Origin: Oscillospiraceae bacterium
Lineage (GTDB): Bacteria > Bacillota > Clostridia > UBA1212 > UBA1255
Assembly: GCA_015069185.1 (NCBI GenBank)
Contig: SVJB01000018.1
Coordinates: 1 to 38,809 of the forward strand
Length of the DNA: 38,809 nt
Direction: 5' to 3'
Of the stretch, positions 7,128 through 16,657 are shown piece after piece (the first letter of the stretch is position 1; each line of letters opens with the position of its first letter). A program made the translations under genes and the position numbers. Below the pieces are notes generated by a model, which ran no database searches, was not told where the DNA came from, and was given only the letters and a program-made list of their open reading frames with translations.

Positions 7128-8237
7128 ATGCAAAAATTATCTGAAAAATATTTAAATGTATGCGATTTTGGTGCTATGGCAGATGGAAGCACAGATGATA
7201 CTGCGGCAATACAAGCTTGCTTGGACAAAGCACAGATGGAGGGCGCTACTGCATATTTTCCCCACGGCACATATAAAATAGAAGGCACTTTGTTTTTTGG
7301 AAGAGAAGAAAATGGCAATAATGCTTTTTCTATTTGCGGAGAGGGTAGAGGCAATTCGCGTTCAATTCTCCTTAAGACTAATAAAGGAGACATTGCGCAA
7401 ACAAAGAGCCACTGCAAAATAGAGATTTCTTCCCTGGCGTTTCGCCATTACGGACCTGAAGGCAGGAGCCTTTTCCTGGATACTGAGATGAGCTACGGAG
7501 TATATGATTGCTTTTTTGCCAATGCCAAGGGGAACACATCGGATATGTTATGTTTCAACGGCTCATATACAGACATCGTTAATTCGTGCTTTGGCAATAG
7601 CGAGCCCGAGGCATATGCAATTCATTGCACCACAATCAAGGGAAAAATCAACATTAATAGTAATATTTTTGACTGCAGAATACACGGACCGGGAAAGGGA
7701 TTGTTGGTAGATTCTACCAATAACAACAGACCTGAAGGCCTCAAGGTAAGCCGAAATATGTTCCTGAATACAGGTCGCGAGCAAATTACTGTGAAAAATA
7801 TCCTGCACATCGACATATCCAATAATATGTTAGATCAGAGTAGTAAATGGTCTATTCTGTTAGAACCCGAGGCAACAGGAATCTGTGGCGTATATATTAT
7901 GGGTAACTATATCTCGCCGGCCCAGGACCAAAAGGAAGGCATTGCTATAGAAGTTATAGAAAATGACTTATTGGCACTTACAATCAATGTTACAAGTAAC
8001 ATGATAGCATATACGGGATATGGCTTTATTGCAGGACAAAATACAAGACAGGCATTAATTGCCAACAATGCATTTAATGATGTAGAGCATGATGGTATCA
8101 TTCTAACAAATTCGAGAGGCAGTATTGTAAATGCCAATACTTTCTGGATGGTCAAGGGAGAGGCATGTATTTGCAAATATGAATTAGATGAAAAGGAAGC
8201 GCCGGTTGTTCAGAATAATACCAATTGTGTTCTTTAA
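7128..8237 (+). CDS. Pectate-lyase-superfamily right-handed beta-helix protein (no signal peptide)
   Basis: This 369-residue protein opens with the Pectate_lyase_3 signature, NVCDFGAMADGSTDDTAAIQ at about 12-31, then a YFPHGTYKIEGTL strand pair. Repeated Asn-rich beta-helix rungs follow (for example SNNMLDQ, GNYIS, SNMIAYTG). The family includes lyases, hydrolases, epimerases and phage-type depolymerases, and I see no residues that fix the reaction. It lacks a signal peptide, unlike its two paralogues downstream. AGAGAGG before the ATG at 7128 decides the start over one at 7098. It is first of four tightly packed genes. Confidence 0.75.
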   Translation: MQKLSEKYLNVCDFGAMADGSTDDTAAIQACLDKAQMEGATAYFPHGTYKIEGTLFFGREENGNNAFSICGEGRGNSRSILLKTNKGDIAQTKSHCKIEISSLAFRHYGPEGRSLFLDTEMSYGVYDCFFANAKGNTSDMLCFNGSYTDIVNSCFGNSEPEAYAIHCTTIKGKININSNIFDCRIHGPGKGLLVDSTNNNRPEGLKVSRNMFLNTGREQITVKNILHIDISNNMLDQSSKWSILLEPEATGICGVYIMGNYISPAQDQKEGIAIEVIENDLLALTINVTSNMIAYTGYGFIAGQNTRQALIANNAFNDVEHDGIILTNSRGSIVNANTFWMVKGEACICKYELDEKEAPVVQNNTNCVL

Positions 8238-8257
8238 TGAGACAAGGAGCGCCACGT

Positions 8258-9084
8258 ATGTATAGAAGAATTTTCACAACGCTGATATGCACTTTGCTGG
8301 TCGTAATGACATTAACATGCTTCCTGCCCGTGCCGCCGGGATCGACACTAATCTTAAATGGTCACCGGGTACCGGTAATCAGACTTTTATATGTTCTGAT
8401 ACGGAAGTACGTGTGAATGAGACTTATGACACAGCCACTGCGGTGTCTGACAAAATGGTGGATGGTACAGAGTCTTTTATATTTGAACTCACATATAACA
8501 TAAAGAGCTTTGCCAATAGTGAAGCAATTGTCAGAAATGGCTGGATATCACAGGCGGTAACGGTTGGAGGTGTCAGATTTTATCTCAATCAGTTTACTAA
8601 CGATGGGCCATATTATGGAATTCAGAAGTATCGGGTAGATATGACATCTAAGGAGGCTCAGAATTCGCAAATTAATCTGAGAGTAATCTATGATAGCAAC
8701 ACAAAGCTCATATCATACGAAGTAAATCAGCGTTTCATTATATCTGTGCCTTTTGAGACAGCAGGAGTGATATCACTGTCTTCTGCGTGGTGTGCCTGGT
8801 CTGTAAGGAAAGCGATATACACCCCGTATCCTACAGGTATACCACAGGAGCTGCTACCACAAGGTATGACAAATATGGCAACACCATCGCCGACGCAGAC
8901 ACCTGCCCCTACAGATAACATATATACTGACGCGCCCACTGAATCGACAAAACAGCCGACAGAGCTTGATTCAGGTATCAATAAGGGTACTATTGTGGCA
9001 ATTATTGGCATATCGGCACTGGTAATTATTGGTATTATCACGCTGCTTGTTTACATTAATCGTAAAAAAGGAAGAAAATCATGA
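8258..9084 (+). pseudogene. Membrane-anchored surface protein, reading frame broken once
   Basis: An ATG at 8258 with AAGGAG eight bases upstream begins a clear signal peptide (MYRRIFTTLICTLLVVMTL), but that frame stops at 8416. The long remainder (to 9084) is in another frame, open from 8287: a beta-rich domain with no name I can give, a Pro/Thr-rich stalk (about residues 195-225 of the longer frame), then a membrane helix and a RKKGRKS tail. The anchored part makes no sense without the signal peptide, so one base appears to be missing, most likely in the GC-rich stretch 8324-8340. This could be a true mutation, a switch or a sequencing error. The longer frame overlaps the next gene by ATGA. 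Confidence 0.7.
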
Positions 9085-10430
9085 AAAGACAGTTGAGAAA
9101 TATAACCATATGCATAGTTTTATTAACAATGGTTCTGACTGCTTGTCAGGAAGGCTCACCGACTGATAATAGTGCCACAGCAAAACCGGATGGTACCCAT
9201 GATCCGAATACAACTTTGCCGGAGTATACAGAACTGACAGAGGAAGATATTGCCAGGTTAGACTATCTACAGAATTTGCATAACGAGAAAGTGTATAACA
9301 TTCAAGAGTTTGGTGCCGTGCCCGGAGAAGATGTCACCGAGGCCATACAGCTTGCGATTGATACTTTGCAGGAAAATGGTGGAGGCATCATATATTTTCC
9401 GGCTGGTATCTATTATGTAAATCAGGTAGTTACTTTCAAACGTGGGCAAAATGCACCTATAACTTTACTTGGTGAGATCGGCGGTGAGCTTAGATCAAAG
9501 ATTTCCGTGAATAATCCGCACAATACAGATGGCATAATGGTAGAATCTGACAATATCAGCTTTGCCAATCTTGAATTCATGCATAAGGCAAACAAAGGAG
9601 CTGCTGTATGCCTTACTGGAGATAAAGCAACACTGTATAACTGCATCTTCAGAAACTATACATACGGATATACAGATTCACTTTTGAGAGTGTGCGGCAC
9701 GGGTGCGGTGATGTCAGACCTTGGCTTTACTGTTGCAAACGAAGAGGGTCATTCTATTAACTTCACCAAGCTTCCCGGCATATTATCGCAGAACAATAAG
9801 CTTGTTGATACACATATAGGTGGAGAGTTTGACGGCATTGTCATTGACTCCCGGGACCCTGAGGGTTGTCCCGAGAACCTGCTCCTCTCCAGACTCACAT
9901 TTTTGAACTACAGTGGCGGTCAGCTGGATATACATGCAGTACGCGGCTGTGTTGTTGCAGGCAGCATGCTTGATCAAGGATATTATTATTGTATTAAAAT
10001 TTGTCCTGACGGAGTTGGTGTTGAGGATCTGACAATAACAGATAATTATATATCTGCTGCATATAGGTTTTCAGACGACACTTTTGAGAATTACGGCATT
10101 ATTTTTACAAACGGTGACGGGAAGGCCAAAGTTCACAATGTGAACATATCAAACAATATGATTTACTACAACCGCCACGGAATTTATTCTGAAAATGACA
10201 GAGTAAGCAACCTGTATATATCAGGAAATTCTGTAGGAGACAGTACATACAGCCTGAATATGAAGAGCCTCAAAGACAGCACGATTACTGCCAATTACTT
10301 CAGCTCTAAGTTCATGATTAAGATTTTCACCGGTGAAAATTCAATTTTCTCCAACGTAATCACGCAATTAGACTCCGGGTGTGATTTTGACAAATACGCC
10401 AAGGAAAATGTAATAGCAGCGAAAGGATGA
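9081..10430 (+). CDS. Lipoprotein with pectate-lyase-superfamily beta-helix
   Basis: This 449-residue protein has a lipobox, LTAC, with Cys22 as the lipid site, so it should sit on the outer face of the membrane. After a Thr/Pro-rich spacer, the Pectate_lyase_3 start appears at about residues 70-120 (YNIQEFGAVPGEDVTEAIQ, then IIYFPAGIYYVNQ). Asn-rich rungs such as TDNYISAAY and SNNMIYYN fill the rest. The substrate is unknown. Its start overlaps the stop of the frameshifted gene before it (ATGA), so its translation would be coupled to that frame. The next gene begins six bases on. It is a divergent paralogue of the genes at 7128 and 10437. Confidence 0.75.
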   Translation: MKRQLRNITICIVLLTMVLTACQEGSPTDNSATAKPDGTHDPNTTLPEYTELTEEDIARLDYLQNLHNEKVYNIQEFGAVPGEDVTEAIQLAIDTLQENGGGIIYFPAGIYYVNQVVTFKRGQNAPITLLGEIGGELRSKISVNNPHNTDGIMVESDNISFANLEFMHKANKGAAVCLTGDKATLYNCIFRNYTYGYTDSLLRVCGTGAVMSDLGFTVANEEGHSINFTKLPGILSQNNKLVDTHIGGEFDGIVIDSRDPEGCPENLLLSRLTFLNYSGGQLDIHAVRGCVVAGSMLDQGYYYCIKICPDGVGVEDLTITDNYISAAYRFSDDTFENYGIIFTNGDGKAKVHNVNISNNMIYYNRHGIYSENDRVSNLYISGNSVGDSTYSLNMKSLKDSTITANYFSSKFMIKIFTGENSIFSNVITQLDSGCDFDKYAKENVIAAKG

Positions 10431-10436
10431 TTCAAT

Positions 10437-11663
10437 ATGAAGAAAATAATCAATATTAGAATAGTTTGTATTATATCTGTCCTGCTATTGGTGTTATCAG
10501 GTATTATAGCCTTGGCGTACAGCGAACAAAGTCTGCAGGATAATTTTCTGGAAAGCGAGAAAGTAATAAATGTGAAGGATATGGGAGCCAAGGGAGACGG
10601 TACTACAGACGATACGAGGGCAATACAAAGAGCCTTAGATAATGCCCATGCCAACTTCAAAACTATATATTTCCCAGCCGGTACGTATAGAGTAACAGGC
10701 ACATTGACATTAGAAAGCTCCGAAGGCAAGTTTGTTTCACTTTATGGTGAAGGTCCTGACAAAACAATAATTGCAGGCGATGCAGCATTGAATGGCAATG
10801 TTATTACTTCCGGTATGCGCTCTGGCTTTAAGCTGCAAGGCCTCACGATAAAACATGATGGCATAGGCAGCTGTGTGGATACTGTCTATATAAATGCGCT
10901 TAATTGTACCTTTGAATCAAGTGCCAATAACACGAAAGATGTACTGGTGTTTGCGGGCTCCAACTGCAGGATAACAGAATGTACGTTTAATGGGGCTAAC
11001 AAAGATGTATACTTAATCAGACACATGTATAAGTCAACGATAGCTATTAACAGTTTTATCATAGACAATAAATTTACCGGTGCGGCCAAGGGAATAATAG
11101 TGGGCAGCGAAGGCGAGTCACGTATAGAGGGACTTAAAATTAGCGGAAACCTTTTCACAAATACAGGAGTAGAGCAGATTCGAATGCAAACTATTCTCCA
11201 TTGTGATGTTTCTAAAAATGTTATGCAAGGGTCTCAAGGCTCGGCTATTGTAATTGTACCGGAAGGCTTGATGGTACACGGGCTGTTTATATGTAGTAAT
11301 ACAATTCAGGCAAGTAAAGCCTGTGTGTATGAAGCACCAATGCTTAAGGGTAGCACGGATATTCATGTCAGCGACAATGTTCTCAAAGACAGTGAATACG
11401 GTGTCAGTATGCACTCAACAATGGGTTTGCTGATTGTAGATAATAATATTATAACCGGAATGAAGACAGCCGGTATAGAATTCAGTGAAGTTCAGAATGG
11501 GATTGTATGTAAGAATAATATAGAGGTTGTAGACGGCGGTGTGTCTGTAAGTGTGTTTGCTGTTGATAGCAAAATTATTATCACAGATAATAATTTGAAT
11601 ACGGAAATGGATAACACTATACAAGGCGGCACGCAGATTATAGAAAGAAACAAGGTGTCGTAA
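10437..11663 (+). CDS. Membrane-anchored pectate-lyase-superfamily beta-helix protein
   Basis: This 408-residue protein has an N-terminal hydrophobic segment (about 8-28) without a lipobox, acting as signal peptide or anchor. The Pectate_lyase_3 signature follows at about 42-60 (VINVKDMGAKGDGTTDDTRA), then TIYFPAGTYRVTGTLTL. Later rungs repeat short Asn or Gly turns. It is the last gene of the four-gene operon. Its stop lies three bases from the end of the convergent MATE gene, with no terminator between them, so the two transcripts probably overlap. Confidence 0.75.
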   Translation: MKKIINIRIVCIISVLLLVLSGIIALAYSEQSLQDNFLESEKVINVKDMGAKGDGTTDDTRAIQRALDNAHANFKTIYFPAGTYRVTGTLTLESSEGKFVSLYGEGPDKTIIAGDAALNGNVITSGMRSGFKLQGLTIKHDGIGSCVDTVYINALNCTFESSANNTKDVLVFAGSNCRITECTFNGANKDVYLIRHMYKSTIAINSFIIDNKFTGAAKGIIVGSEGESRIEGLKISGNLFTNTGVEQIRMQTILHCDVSKNVMQGSQGSAIVIVPEGLMVHGLFICSNTIQASKACVYEAPMLKGSTDIHVSDNVLKDSEYGVSMHSTMGLLIVDNNIITGMKTAGIEFSEVQNGIVCKNNIEVVDGGVSVSVFAVDSKIIITDNNLNTEMDNTIQGGTQIIERNKVS

Positions 11664-11666
11664 TTA

Positions 11667-13100
11667 TTACACACCCCAGATTGCTTTTTTTCTGCGGCGA
11701 ACAATAAGAAAACAAATAAAATGGATCAAGGCCGTTAATGTCCAGGTAACGAGATAAGATAGATAGACTGTCTCTATGGTGTGACATTCCGGGATGCGGA
11801 AAACGGTTTTGATCCATAATATTCTGAATCCACATACACCAACAAGTGAGACTATCATAGGCATGATACTATAGCCCAGACCTCTTAGCACTCCTACCAG
11901 AACATCCATAATACCACATAAGAAATAAAAGGCACATATACACTTTAATCTTATAAGCCCTTGCTCTACGACTGCCGGCTGATCAGTGTATAAGCCTAAC
12001 AAAGGTCTCCCTAATATAAAGGACATGCCCACACCGGCCACCACGCCCACCACTATAACACAAAGAACGGAAGTATATGCAATACGGTTAATACGTTCGT
12101 ATTTCTTTGCGCCGATATTTTGTCCGGTAAATGATATTGCGGCCTGGTGAAAAGCATTCATGGTAACATACACAAATCCCTCTATATTATTTGCAGCAAC
12201 ACTACCTGCCATTGTTACTTTGCCGAAAGAATTAATGGCAGACTGAATAACAACATTAGATAAAGAGAAAAGAGCTCCCTGGAAACCTGCCGGCAAGCCA
12301 ATTCTCAGAATCTGCCAGAGCTTGTCTTTGTAAATTCTGAGTTTACGTAACTCAAGACGGATAAAGCCTTTCTCCCGTACCAGGCACATAATAACAAGTA
12401 ACGCGCTGACACATTGAGACACTGCTGTGGCAATAGCAACACCGCCGACACATTGATTCACAGTCGCATCGGAAATTACCTCTTCGTTTCCACTTCGGAT
12501 CTTTGCCAAAGTAACAAATAAAACATTAAGTGACACATTGACGATTCCTGATATAACGAGAAAGATAAGAGGCCTTTTAGTATCTCCAACTGCTCTTAAA
12601 ATGGCACTACCGAAATTATATAAAAGGGTTGCAGTAATGCCTATAAAATATATACGCAGGTATAAGGACGAAGGCCCTATAACACTATCCGGCACCTTCA
12701 TTAATTTTAAAATCTGTGGAGCTAAGAAAACACCAACTATTGTAAGAAAAATGCCTGAAAAAAGGGACAATAAAATTGATGTATGTACAGTCTGATGTAC
12801 ATCCGGCCGACTGCCTGCTGCAAAGTTACGCGCCACAAGTACATTGGTACCTACAGATATTCCTATAAAAATATTTGTAAGCAAGTTAATAAGAGGAGTG
12901 GTAGAACCAACTGCTGCCAGTGCAGTATCGCCTGCGGCGTTTCCTACAATAACAACGTCGGCAGCGTTGAAAAGTAATTGTAAAACACTGGAAAAGATAA
13001 GAGGAACCGCAAAGATAAGCAGCTTCTTAAGTACTGATCCGCTACACATATCCATCTCAAATCTACTGTTGCCTTCTCTGCTTCCTGACCTTCGGAACAT
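11667..13100 (-). CDS. MATE family efflux transporter
   Basis: This 477-residue protein has about twelve membrane helices in two similar halves, as in Na+ or H+ antiporters of the MATE family. Family-typical segments include FAVPLIFSSVLQLLFNAADV near the N-terminus and GAILR-type AVGDTKRPL in helix 5. Export of toxic cations or drugs is the usual role, but the substrate here is unknown. The ATG at 13100 is chosen because GAGGAG lies ten bases upstream; a longer frame to 13148 lacks such a site. Confidence 0.9.
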   Translation of the reverse strand: MFRRSGSREGNSRFEMDMCSGSVLKKLLIFAVPLIFSSVLQLLFNAADVVIVGNAAGDTALAAVGSTTPLINLLTNIFIGISVGTNVLVARNFAAGSRPDVHQTVHTSILLSLFSGIFLTIVGVFLAPQILKLMKVPDSVIGPSSLYLRIYFIGITATLLYNFGSAILRAVGDTKRPLIFLVISGIVNVSLNVLFVTLAKIRSGNEEVISDATVNQCVGGVAIATAVSQCVSALLVIMCLVREKGFIRLELRKLRIYKDKLWQILRIGLPAGFQGALFSLSNVVIQSAINSFGKVTMAGSVAANNIEGFVYVTMNAFHQAAISFTGQNIGAKKYERINRIAYTSVLCVIVVGVVAGVGMSFILGRPLLGLYTDQPAVVEQGLIRLKCICAFYFLCGIMDVLVGVLRGLGYSIMPMIVSLVGVCGFRILWIKTVFRIPECHTIETVYLSYLVTWTLTALIHFICFLIVRRRKKAIWGV

Positions 13101-13127
13101 AAGTAATAATCTCCTCACAAGTCGTAA

Positions 13128-13155
13128 ATTATATAACAATATCATCAAAAATCAA
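13128..13155 (-). promoter_or_regulatory. promoter of the MATE gene
   Basis: On the minus strand: TTGATT (13155-13150), 16-bp spacer, TATAAT (13133-13128). Confidence 0.6.
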
Positions 13156-13208
13156 TCGGCAAAAATTAATTTTATATTTCAGATCAATACAATAATGTAG
13201 ATTATACA

Positions 13209-13237
13209 TTGCACAACGATTTTTTATGACGTATAAT
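13209..13237 (+). promoter_or_regulatory. promoter of the MBL-lipoprotein/RNase Z operon
   Basis: TTGCAC (13209-13214), 17-bp spacer, TATAAT (13232-13237). The first gene starts about 50 bp downstream at 13288. Confidence 0.65.
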
Positions 13238-13287
13238 TACATGCTGGAGTTTGGAGAAATAAAAAAATAGAATAGAGATGGAGCAAA

Positions 13288-14427
13288 ATGAAAAGAACAT
13301 TATTCTATATTATATGTACAATATGTATGTTGACTATTTTCTTGCCGGCTTGCGGTGCGAATAGCAGCACAGACAATGTAACAACTCATAAGAAACAAGA
13401 TACTGGTGATCTACCGATAGAAGAATGGACAGAAGATAATGTCCTTGCTTGTGGCAGAGATGGCCGTATTGTTTCCTATTATGAGAAAACATATGATCAA
13501 TATCTTGATATGTGCAATTATTATTCTGAAAATGGTTATGAAATCTATACTTCAAGTGAAAAAAATGGAAATTTTTTCACCACGATGACACAAGGAGCTC
13601 AGCGTGTACATATTTATTGGATCGCATGCGAGGAAGAATTAAATATAATTACGTCATATAAACAGGGTGCCCTCATGCCGCCTGCCCAGCCTGTTAACGG
13701 CGATGATCAAAAGGCTACTACGGTGACACCTGTTTATAGTGAGAATATGAGTGAGATGGGCTATGTAATACAGCTTGCCGATGGCAGCTTTATTATCTAT
13801 GACGGTGGTAGTGCTGCTAACGCCGATAAGCTTCTGGGAATATTGACAGAGCTTAGCAATGGTAGCGAAATTATTGTACGCGCATGGGTACTTACTGTAA
13901 GCTTACCGGACCATTACGGATGTTTCACACAGTTTGCGACAGAGCATGCTGATAAAATAAAGTTAGAATACACAATATCCGCACCTGTTTGTAGTCCGCT
14001 GGCCATTGCCGGAAAGCAGACATACCTGACTAACGATTTGGAGCAGGACGTGGCCAAGTTTGCAGGAGCCGTAAGTTGCTATGTTCACACCGGAATGACT
14101 TTTTATTTTTGCAATGTAAAGTTGGAGATTCTTTTCACTCCAGAAGAGATATATATTTGTGATGCGCCAACTCACAAGGAGTTTCATAACACATCTATAG
14201 TCTCGCGAATAAGTACTGATAACAAAAGTATAATGATGTTGTCTGATAGTGGTATACATGTGGCGCGCAGATTGGCTATATATTATGGTGAAAATCTGTC
14301 GAGCAGCTTCTGTCAGATGTCACAAAATGGAAATTCGGATTTCCCTCAGTATGTATACAATATCATTACTGCCGGTGATTCTGATAAACTGGTACGGACT
14401 GATTCGTCTGTAATAGTACTTGACTAA
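13288..14427 (+). CDS. Metallo-beta-lactamase-fold lipoprotein with lost zinc ligands (pseudoenzyme)
   Basis: This 379-residue lipoprotein (lipobox LPAC, Cys22) aligns along its length with the next gene product, sharing a region near MGYVIQLADGSFIIYDGG. At the place where the paralogue has THSHGDH it reads TVSLPDH (203-209). SHHG has become SQNG (345-348) and LGDAG has become LSDSG (318-322). It thus keeps the Asp-His pair but lacks the first two metal-binding His and the later one. It also ends about 35 residues early, lacking the final strand. The frame is intact with a normal ribosome site, so it is a probable non-catalytic partner rather than decay, though recent decay cannot be excluded. 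Confidence 0.75.
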   Translation: MKRTLFYIICTICMLTIFLPACGANSSTDNVTTHKKQDTGDLPIEEWTEDNVLACGRDGRIVSYYEKTYDQYLDMCNYYSENGYEIYTSSEKNGNFFTTMTQGAQRVHIYWIACEEELNIITSYKQGALMPPAQPVNGDDQKATTVTPVYSENMSEMGYVIQLADGSFIIYDGGSAANADKLLGILTELSNGSEIIVRAWVLTVSLPDHYGCFTQFATEHADKIKLEYTISAPVCSPLAIAGKQTYLTNDLEQDVAKFAGAVSCYVHTGMTFYFCNVKLEILFTPEEIYICDAPTHKEFHNTSIVSRISTDNKSIMMLSDSGIHVARRLAIYYGENLSSSFCQMSQNGNSDFPQYVYNIITAGDSDKLVRTDSSVIVLD

Positions 14428-14441
14428 GGGAGGGCTCGACG

Positions 14442-15686
14442 ATGAGAAAGATTATTATTTTATTAATGGCTTTATGTATGTTTGCTTGCTTGTTTGCCTG
14501 TGAGTCCGAGCCTGTTAACGTGCCCGTTGCAACCGGCGCACTGGAGAGGGATTTTTCCGGAAGCGCGTATGAGAATATTGATCCTGCTACGCTGTCTTTG
14601 TCCCGGACATACACCTGTTATAATCAGGACATCATGAATTCGTACTACGGAATCAGCGAGGAGCAGGTATTTGGTGTATGCAAATATTACCAGGAGCAAG
14701 GATTTGCGCAGTACAGTTATTATGAACCCGGTGAGAATATAAGTGCTACATATACTAAAGATGAACAGATGGTACATATATACTGGATAAAATGTGAGAA
14801 GCGTCTTACAATCATAACATCACAAACACAGGGCAGTGTACTGCCTCCTAAGACTCCCGACATCAGAACAGGCAACGTAGCTACTACGATAACACAGGTC
14901 AAGTCTCCGGAAGAAAACGGTATGGGTTATGTGTTACAGCTTGCTGACGGAAGTTTTGTTATATATGACGGAGGTCATGATACTGTTACAGAAGAGTTTT
15001 GGAGGGTTTTGAAGAAGCTGACTCCCAAGGGGAAGACGCCCCTGATCCGTGCATGGATTATAACCCACAGTCATGGAGATCATTATGAGGTGATACATGA
15101 TTTCTCACAGAAATATGCAGATAAGGTGAAGTTAGAAAAGGTGTTGGTGTCTACTGCTTCGGATGTGGCAAGAGGCAGTAATGACGGATATTTAAGCACC
15201 ACGCTGGCAGAAGATATCAAGGCATTTGAAGGTGCTGAGATTTGCTATGTATATACAGGAATGGTGTTTACTGTCTGTAACTTGCGGATTGAGATTCTAA
15301 TGACTCACGAGGATGCGTATTATACAGGTATGATGCCGGATGATTTTAATAATACAAGCATAATTTCCAGGATTTTTTCTGATGATTATGGTATGATTCT
15401 ACTTGGAGATGCCGGCAACGACACCACAGAGATACTTGCTGCATATTACGGGGATTATCTTAGAAGTGATATGTGCCAGATATCGCATCACGGAGTAGAG
15501 GACTGTCCGCTTATCGTATATAGACATATAAGGGCATCTGTCTTGTGGTATCCATGCGACACGCACTTATATAACCTAAAGGCTCGCGATAAAGATGTAA
15601 GAGATGCTTTGGCAGCATCCAAATACACTAAAGAAATAATTCTTCATGACGAAGAATCCGTTACAAAAAAGTTTGGTGGTAAATAA
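14442..15686 (+). CDS. Metallo-beta-lactamase-fold lipoprotein, active-site motif intact
   Basis: This 414-residue lipoprotein (lipobox LFAC, Cys20) has the MBL signature THSHGDH at 208-214, LGDAG at 321-325 and SHHG at 348-351. These resemble the extracellular MBL domains of ComEC-like and related hydrolases. An N-terminal domain of about 130 residues (including EQMVHIYWIKCEKRLTIITS) is shared with the upstream paralogue and is not recognised. It likely hydrolyses an ester or phosphodiester outside the membrane; the substrate is unknown. GGGAGGG precedes the start. The stop overlaps the RNase Z start (TAATG). Confidence 0.8.
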   Translation: MRKIIILLMALCMFACLFACESEPVNVPVATGALERDFSGSAYENIDPATLSLSRTYTCYNQDIMNSYYGISEEQVFGVCKYYQEQGFAQYSYYEPGENISATYTKDEQMVHIYWIKCEKRLTIITSQTQGSVLPPKTPDIRTGNVATTITQVKSPEENGMGYVLQLADGSFVIYDGGHDTVTEEFWRVLKKLTPKGKTPLIRAWIITHSHGDHYEVIHDFSQKYADKVKLEKVLVSTASDVARGSNDGYLSTTLAEDIKAFEGAEICYVYTGMVFTVCNLRIEILMTHEDAYYTGMMPDDFNNTSIISRIFSDDYGMILLGDAGNDTTEILAAYYGDYLRSDMCQISHHGVEDCPLIVYRHIRASVLWYPCDTHLYNLKARDKDVRDALAASKYTKEIILHDEESVTKKFGGK

Positions 15687-16603
15687 TGTTAGATGTATGT
15701 TTGTTGGGAACAGGTGGCACGATGCCTCTTAAAAACAGATGGCTTACGGCCTTATATTGCAGATTGAATGGCAGCAGCTTGCTGATTGACTGCGGAGAGG
15801 GTACACAGATAGCTATAAAGGAAAATCAATTTACCTTTAAGCCTATTGATGTACTGTGTATCACACATTTTCACGCAGATCATATAAGCGGTCTGCCGGG
15901 ATTGCTGCTGTCTATGGGCAATGAGGGCAGGACGGAGCCACTGACAATTATTGGTCCCAAAGGTGTGTCATACATCGTAAACTCACTTCGCGTCATCGCT
16001 CAAGAGCTACCGTTTGAGATTAAATTTATTGAGCTGACTCAAAATATAGAGACGATTCAGATAAAAGACTACAATATAACAGCGTTTAAGGTGCGACACA
16101 CTACAATAACATACGGATACACCCTGCAGGTAAACCGTCTTGGTAAGTTTGATGCAGATAAAGCAAAGGCGCTGAACATTCCTGTCAGATTCTGGAATCC
16201 TTTGCAAAAGGGCAACAGCATATGCGACGGTGACGTGGTATATGAGCCATCTATGGTTATGGGACCTGCCCGCCGAGGCCTGAAGCTGACATATTGCACA
16301 GATTCACGTCCTGTTGATATTATTACAAAACAGGCGGCAGATTGTGATTTGTTTATTTGTGAAGGTATGTATGGAGAGCAAGATAAGACAGATACCGCCC
16401 GTGAGAAGGGGCACATGACCATGGTGGAGGCGGCAAGCATTGCTGCCAGCGCTAAGCCTCAGCCTGCCCAACTGTGGCTTACTCATTACAGCCCATCTCT
16501 ATATAATCCTGAAGAATACCAGAAACTGGTGCGTGCGGTGTTTGACAAAGCTTACGTATGCCGAGACGGCAAGCAGACAGTGCTGAGATTTATTGATGAG
16601 TAA
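15686..16603 (+). CDS. rnz: Ribonuclease Z
   Basis: This cytosolic endonuclease removes 3' trailers from tRNA precursors, chiefly those lacking an encoded CCA. The 305-residue length is normal for the short bacterial form. Visible family features are LLGTGGTMPL at the N-terminus, DCGEGTQ at 35-41, the zinc motif HFHADH at 61-66 followed by SGLPGLL, and the late HMTMVEAA and LTHYSP segments. It overlaps the stop of the MBL lipoprotein gene and ends the operon. A housekeeping tRNA enzyme coupled to two surface MBL proteins is unusual. Confidence 0.93.
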   Translation: MLDVCLLGTGGTMPLKNRWLTALYCRLNGSSLLIDCGEGTQIAIKENQFTFKPIDVLCITHFHADHISGLPGLLLSMGNEGRTEPLTIIGPKGVSYIVNSLRVIAQELPFEIKFIELTQNIETIQIKDYNITAFKVRHTTITYGYTLQVNRLGKFDADKAKALNIPVRFWNPLQKGNSICDGDVVYEPSMVMGPARRGLKLTYCTDSRPVDIITKQAADCDLFICEGMYGEQDKTDTAREKGHMTMVEAASIAASAKPQPAQLWLTHYSPSLYNPEEYQKLVRAVFDKAYVCRDGKQTVLRFIDE

Positions 16604-16614
16604 TAGTGTGATTT

Positions 16615-16657
16615 AGTCAATTACGATGCGGCAAATGGTAATTGACTATTTTTTTGC
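16615..16657 (+). terminator. intrinsic terminator of rnz
   Basis: AGTCAATTAC (16615-16624) pairs with GTAATTGACT (16638-16647), followed by a T-rich run. It overlaps the 3' end of the HipA-like remnant on the other strand. Confidence 0.8.
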
